Shown here: piece after piece, positions 37,779 to 46,510 of the stretch | Position numbering within the stretch: the first letter of the stretch is position 1 | Layout of the letters: each line of letters begins with the position of its first letter | NCBI RefSeq assembly: GCF_000424625.1 | Contig: NZ_AUKG01000001.1 | Coordinates: forward strand, 868,001 to 932,000 | Length of the DNA stretch: 64,000 bases | Reading direction: 5' to 3' | From: Conexibacter woesei Iso977N | GTDB taxonomy: Bacteria > Actinomycetota > Thermoleophilia > Solirubrobacterales > Solirubrobacteraceae | Notes under the pieces: generated by a model | The model's database searches: none | What the model was told of the DNA's origin: nothing | The model's input: only the letters and a program-made list of their open reading frames with translations | Program-made: the position numbers and the translations under genes

Positions 37779-39238
37779 GTGGGGAGCTCCTGCTCGTCCG
37801 GGGTCGTCTCGGTCGTCTCGGCGGCGCGCGCGGCGAGCCACGCCTCGTACTCGGCGCGGCGCGCGTCGCCCAGCGGGTAGACGCCGCGGATCGAGTCGCC
37901 GGCGCGCACGCGCTCCAGCGCCCAGGCCTCGCGGTCCTCCTGCGCGAGCGCGTCGTGGGCGATCGACTCGGCCATCGCCGCGGGCAGGACGACGACGCCG
38001 TCGCCGTCGCCGACGAGCACGTCGCCGGGCATGACGAGCGCGCCGCCGCAGGTGATCGGCACGTTGCGCTCGAGCGGGTAGTGGATCAGCCCGAGGACCG
38101 CGGCGTGCGGCGCCTGGTAGTAGGTCGGGAGGTCGAGCGCGCCGACGGCGTCGCGGTCGCGCAGGCCGCCGTCGGTGACGATCCCGGCGCCGCCGCGGGC
38201 GAGCACGCGCGCGGCGAGGATGTCGCCGATCGTCCCGGCGCCCGGGTCGTTGCGCGCCTCCATGACGAGCACCTCGTCGGGGGAGATCGACTCGACCGCC
38301 TGCTTCTGCTGGTTCAGCGGCGCGGTGTCGGCGTCGCGGATGTCCTCGCGCAGCGCGACGTAGCGCAGGGTGGAGGCGTAGCCGAGCAGCCGCAGGTCCG
38401 GGCGCGTGGACTGCACGCCGGCGATGAACGCGTTGCGGATCCCGCGCCTGGTGAGCTGGACCGTGAGCGTCGCGGTCGAGACGCGCTGCAGCGCGGACCA
38501 CGCCGCGTCGGTCAGCGTGACCGGCCGCGGCGCGTTGACGCCGAGCGCGGTCGCGCGCGTCGCGCCCGACACCGCGGGCTGCGCGCCCCACGGCTCGAGC
38601 GGGTGGTCGGCGTCGGCGATGGGGCTGCGCAGCGTCCCGATGCCGGAGACCTCGACCTCGACCGTGCTGCCGGCCTGCACCGGGCGCGAGCCCGCGGGCG
38701 TGCCGGTCAGGATCACGTCGCCGGGCTCCAGCGTGACCAGCCGCGACAGGTCGGCGACGAGGTCGGCGAACGAGAACAGCAGGTTGGCGGTGCTGTCGTG
38801 CTGCACCGTCTCGCCGTCCACGCGCGTCTCGATGACCAGGTGGTCCAGGTCGAGCTCGGCGGCCGGGACGCAGCGCGGGCCGATCGGCGTGTAGCCGTCC
38901 TGGCCCTTCGACAGGAGGTTGGAGCCGCGGTCGGCCCACCGCAGGTCGTAAAGTCCGAAATCATTTGCCACCGTGACCCACCCGACGTGCGCGAGCGCGT
39001 CGTCCGGATGCACGCGCTTGCACCGCTTCCCGATCACCAGCGCGACCTCGCCCTCGAACGCGAGCAGCTCGGTGCCGCGCGGGCGCAGGACCGGCACGCC
39101 GTCGCCCGACAGCGAGGACGGCGGCTTGAGGAAGTAGGACGGGACGTCCGGCACGCGGCCGCGCTGCTCCGCCCGGCTGCGGTAGTTGAGGTGGACCGCG
39201 ATGACCTTGGTCGGCGTCAGGTCGCCGGGCAGGTTCAT
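37775..39238 (-). CDS. Fusion of fumarylacetoacetate-hydrolase domain and RraA-like aldolase domain
   Basis: A 487-residue two-domain enzyme. Residues about 1-225 are an FAH domain (2-hydroxyhepta-2,4-diene-1,7-dioate isomerase/decarboxylase type): LLAFEGEVALVIGKRCKRV, GWTV-like VGWVTVANDFGLYDLRW, SKGQDGYTPIGP and GDVILTGTPAG. Residues about 265-460 are an RraA-like/4-hydroxy-4-methyl-2-oxoglutarate aldolase domain with RGGAGIVTDGGLRDRDAV. In homoprotocatechuate breakdown, FAH enzymes decarboxylate or isomerise the ring-fission product and an aldolase releases pyruvate, so the fusion could join two steps. ATG 39238 faces the divergent dehydrogenase gene over the operator at 39279. Confidence 0.9.
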   Translation of the reverse strand: MNLPGDLTPTKVIAVHLNYRSRAEQRGRVPDVPSYFLKPPSSLSGDGVPVLRPRGTELLAFEGEVALVIGKRCKRVHPDDALAHVGWVTVANDFGLYDLRWADRGSNLLSKGQDGYTPIGPRCVPAAELDLDHLVIETRVDGETVQHDSTANLLFSFADLVADLSRLVTLEPGDVILTGTPAGSRPVQAGSTVEVEVSGIGTLRSPIADADHPLEPWGAQPAVSGATRATALGVNAPRPVTLTDAAWSALQRVSTATLTVQLTRRGIRNAFIAGVQSTRPDLRLLGYASTLRYVALREDIRDADTAPLNQQKQAVESISPDEVLVMEARNDPGAGTIGDILAARVLARGGAGIVTDGGLRDRDAVGALDLPTYYQAPHAAVLGLIHYPLERNVPITCGGALVMPGDVLVGDGDGVVVLPAAMAESIAHDALAQEDREAWALERVRAGDSIRGVYPLGDARRAEYEAWLAARAAETTETTPDEQELPT

Positions 39239-39260
39239 CGGCGGAGGCCGCGAGCGAGCG

Positions 39261-39290
39261 TTGACATCATCAGCTGAAATCCTATACGAT
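39261..39290 (+). promoter_or_regulatory. Divergent promoter with island operator in the meta-cleavage core
   Basis: TTGACA (39261-39266), 18 bases, then TACGAT (39285-39290) form a near-consensus promoter for the plus-strand dehydrogenase-dioxygenase operon. The operator ATCCTATACGAT (39279-39290) covers the -10 box. Read on the minus strand it offers TAGGAT as -10 for the FAH-RraA gene, so one site can control both directions. Confidence 0.75.
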
Positions 39291-39325
39291 CTGAGCATGC
39301 TTTGCCAGCGCATCACGAGCGGCCG

Positions 39326-40864
39326 GTGACGTCCGCGCAGGCGGCCCCCGCGGCCGGCGGGACCCACGCCTATCCGCTCCAGCGCCACTTCATCGACGGC
39401 GCGTTCCGCGAGTCGCAGTCGCGCCGCACGTTCGTCAGCCTCGACCCCGCGACCAACGAGCCGCTCGCCGCGGCGGCGGAGGGCGACGCGTTCGACGTCG
39501 ACCTCGCGGTCGGTGCCGCGCGGCGCGCGTTCGACACCACCGACTGGCCGCGGATGAAGGCGACCGATCGCGCTGCGGTGTTGCGCCGGGTTGGCGCGCT
39601 GATCCGCGAGCGCGCGGACGAGTTCATCGAGCGCGAGGTGCGCGACATCGGGATGCCGGTCGCGCAGATGCGCGGGCTGGCCGCGCGCGCGGCGACCAAC
39701 TTCGAGTACTACGCGGGCGTGGTGACCGAGCTGCACGGTCGCTCGTTCCAGGTCGGCGAGGAGTTCCTGAACTACACGATCCGCAAGCCGGTCGGCGTGG
39801 CGGGCATGATCATGCCCTGGAACGCGCCGCTGATGCTCTCGACCTGGCGGATCGCCCCGGCGCTGGCCGCGGGCAACACGGTGGTGTTGAAGCCGGCCGA
39901 GTGGTCGCCGCTGACCGCGACGCTGCTGGCCGAGGTGCTGGCCGACGCGGGCGTCCCGGCCGGGGTCTTCAACGTCGTGCACGGCTTCGGCGAGACCGCG
40001 GGTGCCGCTTTGTCCTCGCACGCGGGCGTGGACCTGATCTGCTTCACGGGCGAGACGAGCACCGGCTCGACGATCATCGCCGCGGGCGCGCCGACGCTGA
40101 AGCGCTCGTCGGTCGAGCTCGGGGGCAAGTCCCCTGTGTTGGTCTTCGAGGACGCCGACCCGGAGCTGGCGGTCGACGCGGCGCTCGCGCAGATCTTCAC
40201 CATGAACGGCCAGCGCTGCACCGCGGGCTCGCGTCTGTTGGTGCACAACTCGCGCTACGAGGCGGTCGTCTCGGCGATCGCCGAGCGGGCCAAGAGGATC
40301 CGGGTCGGCGACCCGGGCGACCCGAAGACCGAGTTGGGGCCCTTGATCCGCGCCGAGCACCACGAGCGCGTCGTGCAGTACATCGACTCGGCGCGGCGCC
40401 AGGGCGCGCGCGTGCTCGCGGGCGGCCGGCGCCCGGACGGGCTGGACCGCGGCAACTACCTGGAGGCGACGGTGCTCGCCGACGCCGACGAGCACATGGA
40501 CGTCTTCCGCGAGGAGATCTTCGGGCCGGTCCTCGTCGCGACGCCGTTCGCCGACGAGGCCGAGGCGATCCGGTTGGCCAACGCGACCGAGTACGGTCTC
40601 GCCGCGTACGTGTGGACCAACGACCTCACGCGCGCGCACCGCGTCGCGCACGCGCTCGACACGGGCATGTGCTGGATCAACTCCCAGAACGTGCGCGACC
40701 TGCGGACGCCGTTCGGCGGCGTCAAGAACAGCGGCATCGGCCGCGAGGGCGGCGACTACGCCTTCGACTTCTACTGCGAGACCGAGATCGTGCACGTCGC
40801 GCTCGGCACCCACGCGATCCCGAAGCTCGGGCTTGGCGACGACGACCAGGAGACGTCTGCATGA
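39326..40864 (+). CDS. hpaE: Aldehyde dehydrogenase, probably 5-carboxymethyl-2-hydroxymuconate semialdehyde dehydrogenase
   Basis: A 512-residue NAD(P)-dependent aldehyde dehydrogenase. Catalytic glutamate in VELGGKSP, catalytic cysteine in NGQRCTAGSR, cofactor region PWNAPLMLSTWRIAPALAAG and the late EEIFGPVL motif are intact. The gene overlaps the extradiol dioxygenase gene (ATGA), which makes a muconic semialdehyde, hence the assignment. GTG 39326 is preferred over TTG 39302 because it leaves a reasonable leader after the promoter. Other aldehydes remain possible. Confidence 0.85.
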   Translation: MTSAQAAPAAGGTHAYPLQRHFIDGAFRESQSRRTFVSLDPATNEPLAAAAEGDAFDVDLAVGAARRAFDTTDWPRMKATDRAAVLRRVGALIRERADEFIEREVRDIGMPVAQMRGLAARAATNFEYYAGVVTELHGRSFQVGEEFLNYTIRKPVGVAGMIMPWNAPLMLSTWRIAPALAAGNTVVLKPAEWSPLTATLLAEVLADAGVPAGVFNVVHGFGETAGAALSSHAGVDLICFTGETSTGSTIIAAGAPTLKRSSVELGGKSPVLVFEDADPELAVDAALAQIFTMNGQRCTAGSRLLVHNSRYEAVVSAIAERAKRIRVGDPGDPKTELGPLIRAEHHERVVQYIDSARRQGARVLAGGRRPDGLDRGNYLEATVLADADEHMDVFREEIFGPVLVATPFADEAEAIRLANATEYGLAAYVWTNDLTRAHRVAHALDTGMCWINSQNVRDLRTPFGGVKNSGIGREGGDYAFDFYCETEIVHVALGTHAIPKLGLGDDDQETSA

Positions 40865-41889
40865 CCACGGTGGCCGAGATCGTGACCCGGCCGGTGCAGG
40901 CGCCGGACTTCGACATCCTGCGCGCCGGGTACCCGGAGCTGCTGGTCACCGACCTCGACGCGTCCGAGCGGTTCTACTCCGAGTTGTTGGGGTTGATCGT
41001 CGCGGGCCGCACCGAGGACGCCGTGTACTTCCGCGGCTGGGAGGAGCGCTCGCTGTTCTCGCTCGTCATCCGCCAGGCGCCGGTCGCCGGCGTCGGCCGC
41101 CTGGCGTTCCGGGTCCGCTCGCCCGAGGACCTGGACCGCGCTGAGCGCTGGTTCAGCGGGCGCGGGCTGGCGACCGCGTGGGTCGACCGCGCCGAGCTGG
41201 GCATGGGCAGCGCGCTGCGCACGTTCGACCCGATGGGCTACCCGCTCGAGCTCTACTACGCCATGGACCGCGTCGAGTCCCAGCTGCAGCGCTTCGACCT
41301 GCACCGCGGCGCGCCGGTCCTGCGCTTCGACCACTTCAACCTGCACACGCCCGACGTCGCCGAGAGCTTCGCCTTCTGGCGCGCGCTGGGCTTCCGCTGC
41401 TCGGAGTACATCGCCACCGACGGCGACGACGAGCAGCTGACCGCGGCGTGGATGCTGCGCAAGCCGGGTGTGCACGACGTCGCGCTGACCGCGGGCCGCG
41501 GGCCGCGTGTGCACCATGTCGCGTGGTGGGTCGGCGAGCCCGCCGGGATCCTGCGCGCGTGCGACCAGCTCGCGGGCGCGCGCCACTCGGACCTGATCGA
41601 GCGCGGCCCGGGGCGCCATGGCGTGTCCAACGCGTTCTTCGTGTACCTGCGCGATCCCGACGGCCACCGGATCGAGCTGTACTCCTGCGACTACTGGACC
41701 GGCGACCCCGACCACGAGCCGCTGCGGTGGTCGACGGCCGACCCGCGCTGCCGCTCGTTCTGGGGCACGCGCGCGCCGGACTCCTGGTACGAGGAGTCCT
41801 CGCGGATCCTCGGGCCGGACGGGGAACTGGTGGCCACGCGCGCCGCGGGCGTGGATGAGCGCGACACCCACAGCGAGGTGATGGCATGA
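40861..41889 (+). CDS. hpaD: Homoprotocatechuate (3,4-dihydroxyphenylacetate) 2,3-dioxygenase, extradiol type I
   Basis: A 342-residue two-domain VOC enzyme that opens the catechol ring next to the hydroxyls. Metal ligands fit at His158 (FDHFN), His219 (VHHVAWW) and Glu272 (HRIELY). Second-shell residues known from the Brevibacterium enzyme also fall in place with constant spacing: Asn160, His205, His253 and Tyr262. The tail YWTGDPDHEPLRW is typical of that enzyme. The metal could be iron or manganese. It sits between two aldehyde dehydrogenase genes with ATGA overlaps on both sides, in an operon driven from 39261. Confidence 0.9.
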   Translation: MTTVAEIVTRPVQAPDFDILRAGYPELLVTDLDASERFYSELLGLIVAGRTEDAVYFRGWEERSLFSLVIRQAPVAGVGRLAFRVRSPEDLDRAERWFSGRGLATAWVDRAELGMGSALRTFDPMGYPLELYYAMDRVESQLQRFDLHRGAPVLRFDHFNLHTPDVAESFAFWRALGFRCSEYIATDGDDEQLTAAWMLRKPGVHDVALTAGRGPRVHHVAWWVGEPAGILRACDQLAGARHSDLIERGPGRHGVSNAFFVYLRDPDGHRIELYSCDYWTGDPDHEPLRWSTADPRCRSFWGTRAPDSWYEESSRILGPDGELVATRAAGVDERDTHSEVMA

Positions 41890-43352
41890 GCACGGTCGAG
41901 CTTCCGCGCCTGCAGCGCGGGCTGTTCATCGGCGGCGCGTGGCGCGAGGAGTCGTCGACCGGCACGACGTTCGACGTGGTCGCCCCGGCGAGCGAGGAGC
42001 ACCTCGCGACGCTGCCCGCCGCGTCGGCCGAGGACGTGGACGCCGCCGTCCGCGCGGCGCACGCCGCGTTCGAGGGCGCCTGGGGGCGCCTGAGCGGGGC
42101 CGACCGCGGCAAGTTGATGTACAAGCTTGCCGAGCTGATGGAGCGCGACCTCGAGGTCTTCGTGACGTTGGAGGCGCTCGACGTCGGGCGCCCGGCGTTC
42201 GAGCCGCGGGCGGTCGACATCCCCAACGCGATCGACGTCGTCCGCCACTTCGCGGGCTGGGCCGACAAGATCGAGGGCCGGCTGATCGACGCGCTGCCGA
42301 ACTTCGGCCGGCCGCGGCACTCCTACACCCTGCGCGAGCCGCTCGGCGTCGTCGCGGCGATCACCGCGTGGAACGTCCCGACGATGCTCGCCTGCTGGAA
42401 GCTCGCGCCCGCGCTGGCCGCGGGCAACACGGTGGTGTTGAAGCCGGCCGAGGACGCGCCGCTGACCGCGCTGCACCTCGCCGCGCTGGTCGAGGAGGCC
42501 GGGTTCCCGGCGGGCACGTTGAACGTCGTCACCGGGTTGGGCCCGGTGGCGGGCGCGGCGCTGGTCGCGCATCCGGGCGTCGACAAGGTGTCGTTCACGG
42601 GGTCGCTGGAGGTCGGGCGCGAGATCGGCGTGCAGTGCGCGCGCGAGTTCAAGCGCTGCACGTTGGAGCTGGGCGGCAAGTCGCCGCAGATCGTGCTGGC
42701 CGACGCCGACGTGGCCGCGGTCGTGCCCGGGATCGCGGGCGGCTTCCTCGCCAACCAGGGCGAGGTCTGCGCGGCGGGCACCCGGATCTTCGTGGCGCGT
42801 TCCCTGTACGACGACGTCGTCGAGGGGGTTGGCGAGATCGCGCGCTCGGTCGTCCTCGGCGACCCGTTCGACGCCGCGACGCAGATGGGCGCGCTGATCA
42901 ACGCGCGCCAGCGCGACAAGGTCATGTCCTACATCTCGGCCGGGGTCGAGGAGGGCGCGCGGCTGGTCGCGGGCGGCGAGCGGCCGGACCGGCCGGGCTA
43001 CTTCGTGGCGCCGACGGTCTTCGCCGACGGGACCAACGACCTGCGGATCGCGCGCGAGGAGATCTTCGGGCCCGTCGGGTTGTTGGTGCCCTTCGACGAC
43101 GTCGCCGAGGCGGTCCGCGCCGCCAACGACACGCGTTACGGGCTGGCGGCGTACCTGTGGACGTCGGATGTGAGCGCCGCGCACACGCTGGCGCGGCAGG
43201 TCAAGGCCGGGACCGTGTGGGTCAACGGCGCGGGTGCGCCGGACGCGCGGCTGCCGTGGGGCGGGCTGAAGCAGAGCGGCGTCGGGCGCGAGCTCGGCTA
43301 CGCGGGCATCGAGGCCAACACGGAGGAGAAGGTCGTCACGGTGGTGCTGTGA
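41886..43352 (+). CDS. Aldehyde dehydrogenase (phenylacetaldehyde/vanillin-type)
   Basis: A 488-residue aldehyde dehydrogenase with the catalytic Glu in LELGGKSP and the catalytic Cys in QGEVCAAGTR, TAWNVPTMLACWKLAPALAAG for cofactor binding and EEIFGPVGLL. It is closer in style to phenylacetaldehyde or betaine aldehyde dehydrogenases than to the muconic one, so it may make the arylacetic acid before ring opening. It overlaps the dioxygenase (ATGA) and the next amidohydrolase gene (GTGA). Confidence 0.9.
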   Translation: MSTVELPRLQRGLFIGGAWREESSTGTTFDVVAPASEEHLATLPAASAEDVDAAVRAAHAAFEGAWGRLSGADRGKLMYKLAELMERDLEVFVTLEALDVGRPAFEPRAVDIPNAIDVVRHFAGWADKIEGRLIDALPNFGRPRHSYTLREPLGVVAAITAWNVPTMLACWKLAPALAAGNTVVLKPAEDAPLTALHLAALVEEAGFPAGTLNVVTGLGPVAGAALVAHPGVDKVSFTGSLEVGREIGVQCAREFKRCTLELGGKSPQIVLADADVAAVVPGIAGGFLANQGEVCAAGTRIFVARSLYDDVVEGVGEIARSVVLGDPFDAATQMGALINARQRDKVMSYISAGVEEGARLVAGGERPDRPGYFVAPTVFADGTNDLRIAREEIFGPVGLLVPFDDVAEAVRAANDTRYGLAAYLWTSDVSAAHTLARQVKAGTVWVNGAGAPDARLPWGGLKQSGVGRELGYAGIEANTEEKVVTVVL

Positions 43353-44686
43353 GCGACCTGCTGGTGCGCGGCGGCACGGTCGTCACGGTCGATCCGGGGT
43401 TCCGGGTGGTTGCGGACGGGGCGGTCGCGGTGCGGGATGGGCTTGTCGTCTGGGTCGGTCCGGCGGCGGAGAGCGGCGCGTGGGTGGGTCCCGGCACGGA
43501 GGTCCTCGACGTGCGCGGTGGGGCGATCCTGCCGGGGATCAACGACTCGCACGTCCACGCCGCGATGCTCGGTGCGTACTGGCCGCAGCTGTGGATGGAC
43601 TCCATGGCCGCCGGCGGCGGCCTGCCGACCCCGCGCGAGCTGGAGACCGAGGCCGAGCGGCGCGGCGCGATCGAGCGCGCGCAGGACGTGTTGTTGTCCT
43701 ACGGCATCACGAGCTGCACGGAGCCGGGCCTCGGCCCGGGCGCCGACGGTCAGCACGGCGGGGCGTGCGGCGCGGCGGTGCTCGACACGTACGTGTCGCT
43801 CGCGCGCGAGGGCGCGCTACGGGTGCGCGTCAGCGCGCTGCGCCTGTTCGGGGAGCTCGACGGGCCGTCGACGCTCGAGGCGGTCGCGGCCGGGCTGTCT
43901 TCGGAGGACCCCGCGGCGGGCTGCGACCCGCGCTGGTTCAACATCCTGGGGTTGAAGATCTTCGCCGACGGCATCCCGCCGATGCGCAACGCCTACATGT
44001 CGGAGCCGTACCCGGGCGACGGCGGCGGGCGCGGCGAGCTGCTGACCGAGGGCGGCGAGGCGGGACTGCGCGCGATGATCCTCGCGGGCCACCGTGCGGG
44101 CGGGCAGGTCGCGGTGCACGCGACCGGCGACCGCGCGATCGACATCGTGGTCGACGCGTTCGCCGAGGCGATGGCGGCCGACGGCCGCGACGACGCGGGC
44201 CACTACGTCATCCACGGCGACTGCGCGTCGCCGTGCACGCTCGAGCGGATGGCACAGCACGGCATCGGCCTCAACGCCCAGCCGGTGATCCAGCAGGCCA
44301 CCGCCGGGATGCTCGCCGCCGCACTCGGCGACGAGCGCGCCGCGCAGGCCTTCGCGTTCGGCACCGCGCGCGCGGCGGGCGTACCGCTACGCCTGTCCTC
44401 CGACGCACCGGTCGTCGCACCCGACTGGCGCGCCTCGATCGCAGCCGCCGCCACCCGCGCCGACCCCGCCCAGCGCCTGACGGTCGCCGAAGGCATCAAG
44501 GCCTACACCATCGACGCCGCCCACCAAGACGGCGCCGCCGACTGGAAGGGCTCGATCGAGCCCGGCAAGGTCGCGGACCTCTGCATCCTGTCCACCGACC
44601 CCTTCGCCATCCCACCCACCGACCTACCGGCCGCCGACATCACCTACACCTTGGTCGACGGCACCGTTGCGTTCAAAGCTGTCTGA
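43349..44686 (+). CDS. YtcJ-like amidohydrolase (copy 2), internally shortened
   Basis: A 445-residue paralogue of the enzyme at 23677. Metal sites are kept: DSHVHAAMLG, LGLKIFADGIPP, VAVHATGDRAID, HYVIHGD and LSSDAPVVAPDWR. Compared with copy 1, about 100 residues are absent between the HxH segment and the ERRGAIERAQDVLLSYGITS segment; the missing piece includes GWDRGY and GHTSWVN, which line the pocket in YtcJ-like proteins. The reading frame is smooth, so this is a shortened variant rather than damage. A different or larger substrate is likely. Last gene of the 39326 operon. Confidence 0.88.
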   Translation: MSDLLVRGGTVVTVDPGFRVVADGAVAVRDGLVVWVGPAAESGAWVGPGTEVLDVRGGAILPGINDSHVHAAMLGAYWPQLWMDSMAAGGGLPTPRELETEAERRGAIERAQDVLLSYGITSCTEPGLGPGADGQHGGACGAAVLDTYVSLAREGALRVRVSALRLFGELDGPSTLEAVAAGLSSEDPAAGCDPRWFNILGLKIFADGIPPMRNAYMSEPYPGDGGGRGELLTEGGEAGLRAMILAGHRAGGQVAVHATGDRAIDIVVDAFAEAMAADGRDDAGHYVIHGDCASPCTLERMAQHGIGLNAQPVIQQATAGMLAAALGDERAAQAFAFGTARAAGVPLRLSSDAPVVAPDWRASIAAAATRADPAQRLTVAEGIKAYTIDAAHQDGAADWKGSIEPGKVADLCILSTDPFAIPPTDLPAADITYTLVDGTVAFKAV

Positions 44687-44700
44687 ACCGAAGGCGCGTC

Positions 44701-44753
44701 GCTTCTGAGCCCAGAGGCGCAAGGCTTCTGAGCTAGGGATCGAGGCTTCTGCG
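44701..44753. repeat. Short triple repeat in an intergenic region
   Basis: GCTTCTGAG at 44701 and 44724 and GCTTCTGCG at 44745 form three loosely spaced direct copies (23 and 21 bases apart) between two convergent genes. The function is unknown and it may be chance. Confidence 0.3.
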
Positions 44754-44823
44754 TTCAGCGGCGCGACGTCTTGGGTCAGAGGGAGGAGCCCGGACGCGCG
44801 GTGCTTCAGAGCGAGGGTGGTCG

Positions 44824-46506
44824 TCAGCGTGGTGGGCTGAGGACGCTGAGGAGCAGCATCGAGCCCAGGGAGCCGCCGGCCCAGAGGGTCTGCTCGGCGG
44901 CTTGGGTGCGGATGGCGGTCCAGACGGATTCGGTGGTGCCGGGATGTGGCAGGTAGGTCGGGAAGCGTGAGCAGGAGATCGCCAGGCGGAGGCGGTGGCC
45001 GGCTGCGAGCCGGAACGCGATGGCCCCGAGCTCGACGGTCACGCGTGCCGGGCCGTGGAGCGTGTCGACGGTCGCGATGCCTTCGGCGAGCTGGTGGACG
45101 GTCCCGTCGGGTGCGAGGTGCAGCAGGGTCGCGAGCACGTGCATCGCGGGTGCGGTCGAGGCGATCTCCAGCTGTGCGGCGGCCGGGCCGACGAGGTCGA
45201 GGGGCGCGTCGGGGGCCTCGGAGGTGAACGTCGCGACGTCGGGGCGCATGTGCGTCGCGGCCTCGTGCGGGATCGGCAGGACGATCTCGGTGCCGAGCGA
45301 CGGCACCGGCGCCTCGGGGTCGTGGACCCAGCGCGCGCACGAGCGCCGGCGGTCGGCGCGGGCGGACAGCGCGCCGCCGAGCAGCGTCGTCGTCGCGCGC
45401 TCGGCGTCGGCGAGGTGCAGGATCCACGGGCGCAGCGGCGCGGGCGGCCAGCGGTCGGCCTGGCGCCAGCCGGCGCCGGCGATCTCGTAGCGCACGCGCG
45501 GCGGGCGCCGGCGCGGACGGCGTTGTTGGAGGTGTTGAGCGAAGAACGACAACGTGGGCTCCAGCCCGCCGCCGCGCGGCGGCGCGCCCTCGTCGTCCTC
45601 GATCCCGAACGGCCGGCCGATGTGGTCGACCGCCCCGATCACGAGCTGCTGGTCGCCGGCCGCGGGCGCGCCGCCGCCGGTCACCGTCGCCCAGTCCTGC
45701 AGGGACCAGGACTTGAGCAGGTCGAACCAGCCGCCGACGTGCAGCGCCGGGATCCGCAGCGCGCTCGCGGGCAGCCCGCGCGGGTAGGCGTGCGCCTGCA
45801 GCGCGGCCGGGTCGGCCGACAGCGCGCGCAGCTCGCCGAGCAGCCCGCGCACGGCGGTCAGGTCCTCGGGGATCACCTCGGCGTACGGACGGCGCGTCCA
45901 GTCCAGCGACGCGCCCTCGATCCGCGCCGAAGACGCCCACTCGGAGACCAGCCACTCGGTCCCGTCGGGCGCGGCGAGCGCCGGGCCCCACCACGTCGGC
46001 GGGACGAGCTGCGAGGTCATCGCCAGCGACATCGCGCGCAGCGCCGGGTGGCCGGAGGCGGCCGCCGCCCACTGGCAGAAGCCGAGGTAGGACGAGCCGT
46101 GCATGCCGACCGCGCCGTCGGACCACGCCTGCTGCGTGATCCACTCCAGCGTGTCGTAGCCGTCGTCGACCTCGTGGAAGAACGGGCGCCGCTCGCCCTC
46201 GGAGCGGAAGCGGCCGCGGACGTCCTGGACGACCGCGACGTAGCCCTCGGCGGCCAGCGCCAGCGCGACGCCGGGCAGGTCCATCAACAACCCGCACTTG
46301 TCGTAGCACGTGCGGATCAGGACGGCGGGCGCGCGGCCGCGCAGGCGCTCCGGCCGGTAGACGTCGGTCGCCAGGCGCGTGCCGTCGCGCATCGGCACGA
46401 GGTGCGGCTCGGCCGCCGGGTGCATCGGCGCGGCGTCGTACACCAGCGGCGCCCAGCGGGGCGGGACCTCGCGGCGCCAGTCGCTCATCGTGGACGCGGC
46501 CTCCAT
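44824..46506 (-). CDS. CocE/NonD-family serine hydrolase (copy 1)
   Basis: A 560-residue X-Pro dipeptidyl-peptidase/cocaine-esterase-like hydrolase. An alpha/beta-hydrolase domain comes first: MRDGTRLATDVYRPE, VVQDVRGRFRSEG, the nucleophile serine in GMHGSSYLGFCQWAAA and a probable catalytic His in IGAVDHIGRP. A jelly-roll C-terminal domain follows (about 340-560) ending with SRFPTYLPHPGT. Substrates are esters or amides with an aryl group. ATG 46506 follows the aldo/keto reductase stop by four bases, so it is the last gene of the minus-strand operon CocE2-GntR2-AKR-CocE1. Confidence 0.9.
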   Translation of the reverse strand: MEAASTMSDWRREVPPRWAPLVYDAAPMHPAAEPHLVPMRDGTRLATDVYRPERLRGRAPAVLIRTCYDKCGLLMDLPGVALALAAEGYVAVVQDVRGRFRSEGERRPFFHEVDDGYDTLEWITQQAWSDGAVGMHGSSYLGFCQWAAAASGHPALRAMSLAMTSQLVPPTWWGPALAAPDGTEWLVSEWASSARIEGASLDWTRRPYAEVIPEDLTAVRGLLGELRALSADPAALQAHAYPRGLPASALRIPALHVGGWFDLLKSWSLQDWATVTGGGAPAAGDQQLVIGAVDHIGRPFGIEDDEGAPPRGGGLEPTLSFFAQHLQQRRPRRRPPRVRYEIAGAGWRQADRWPPAPLRPWILHLADAERATTTLLGGALSARADRRRSCARWVHDPEAPVPSLGTEIVLPIPHEAATHMRPDVATFTSEAPDAPLDLVGPAAAQLEIASTAPAMHVLATLLHLAPDGTVHQLAEGIATVDTLHGPARVTVELGAIAFRLAAGHRLRLAISCSRFPTYLPHPGTTESVWTAIRTQAAEQTLWAGGSLGSMLLLSVLSPPR

Positions 46507-46510
46507 GCGG

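Noticed and set aside
44701-44753. Start of a CRISPR array or tandem repeat
   Set aside because: Only three copies of a 9-base word with unequal spacing; no array structure.
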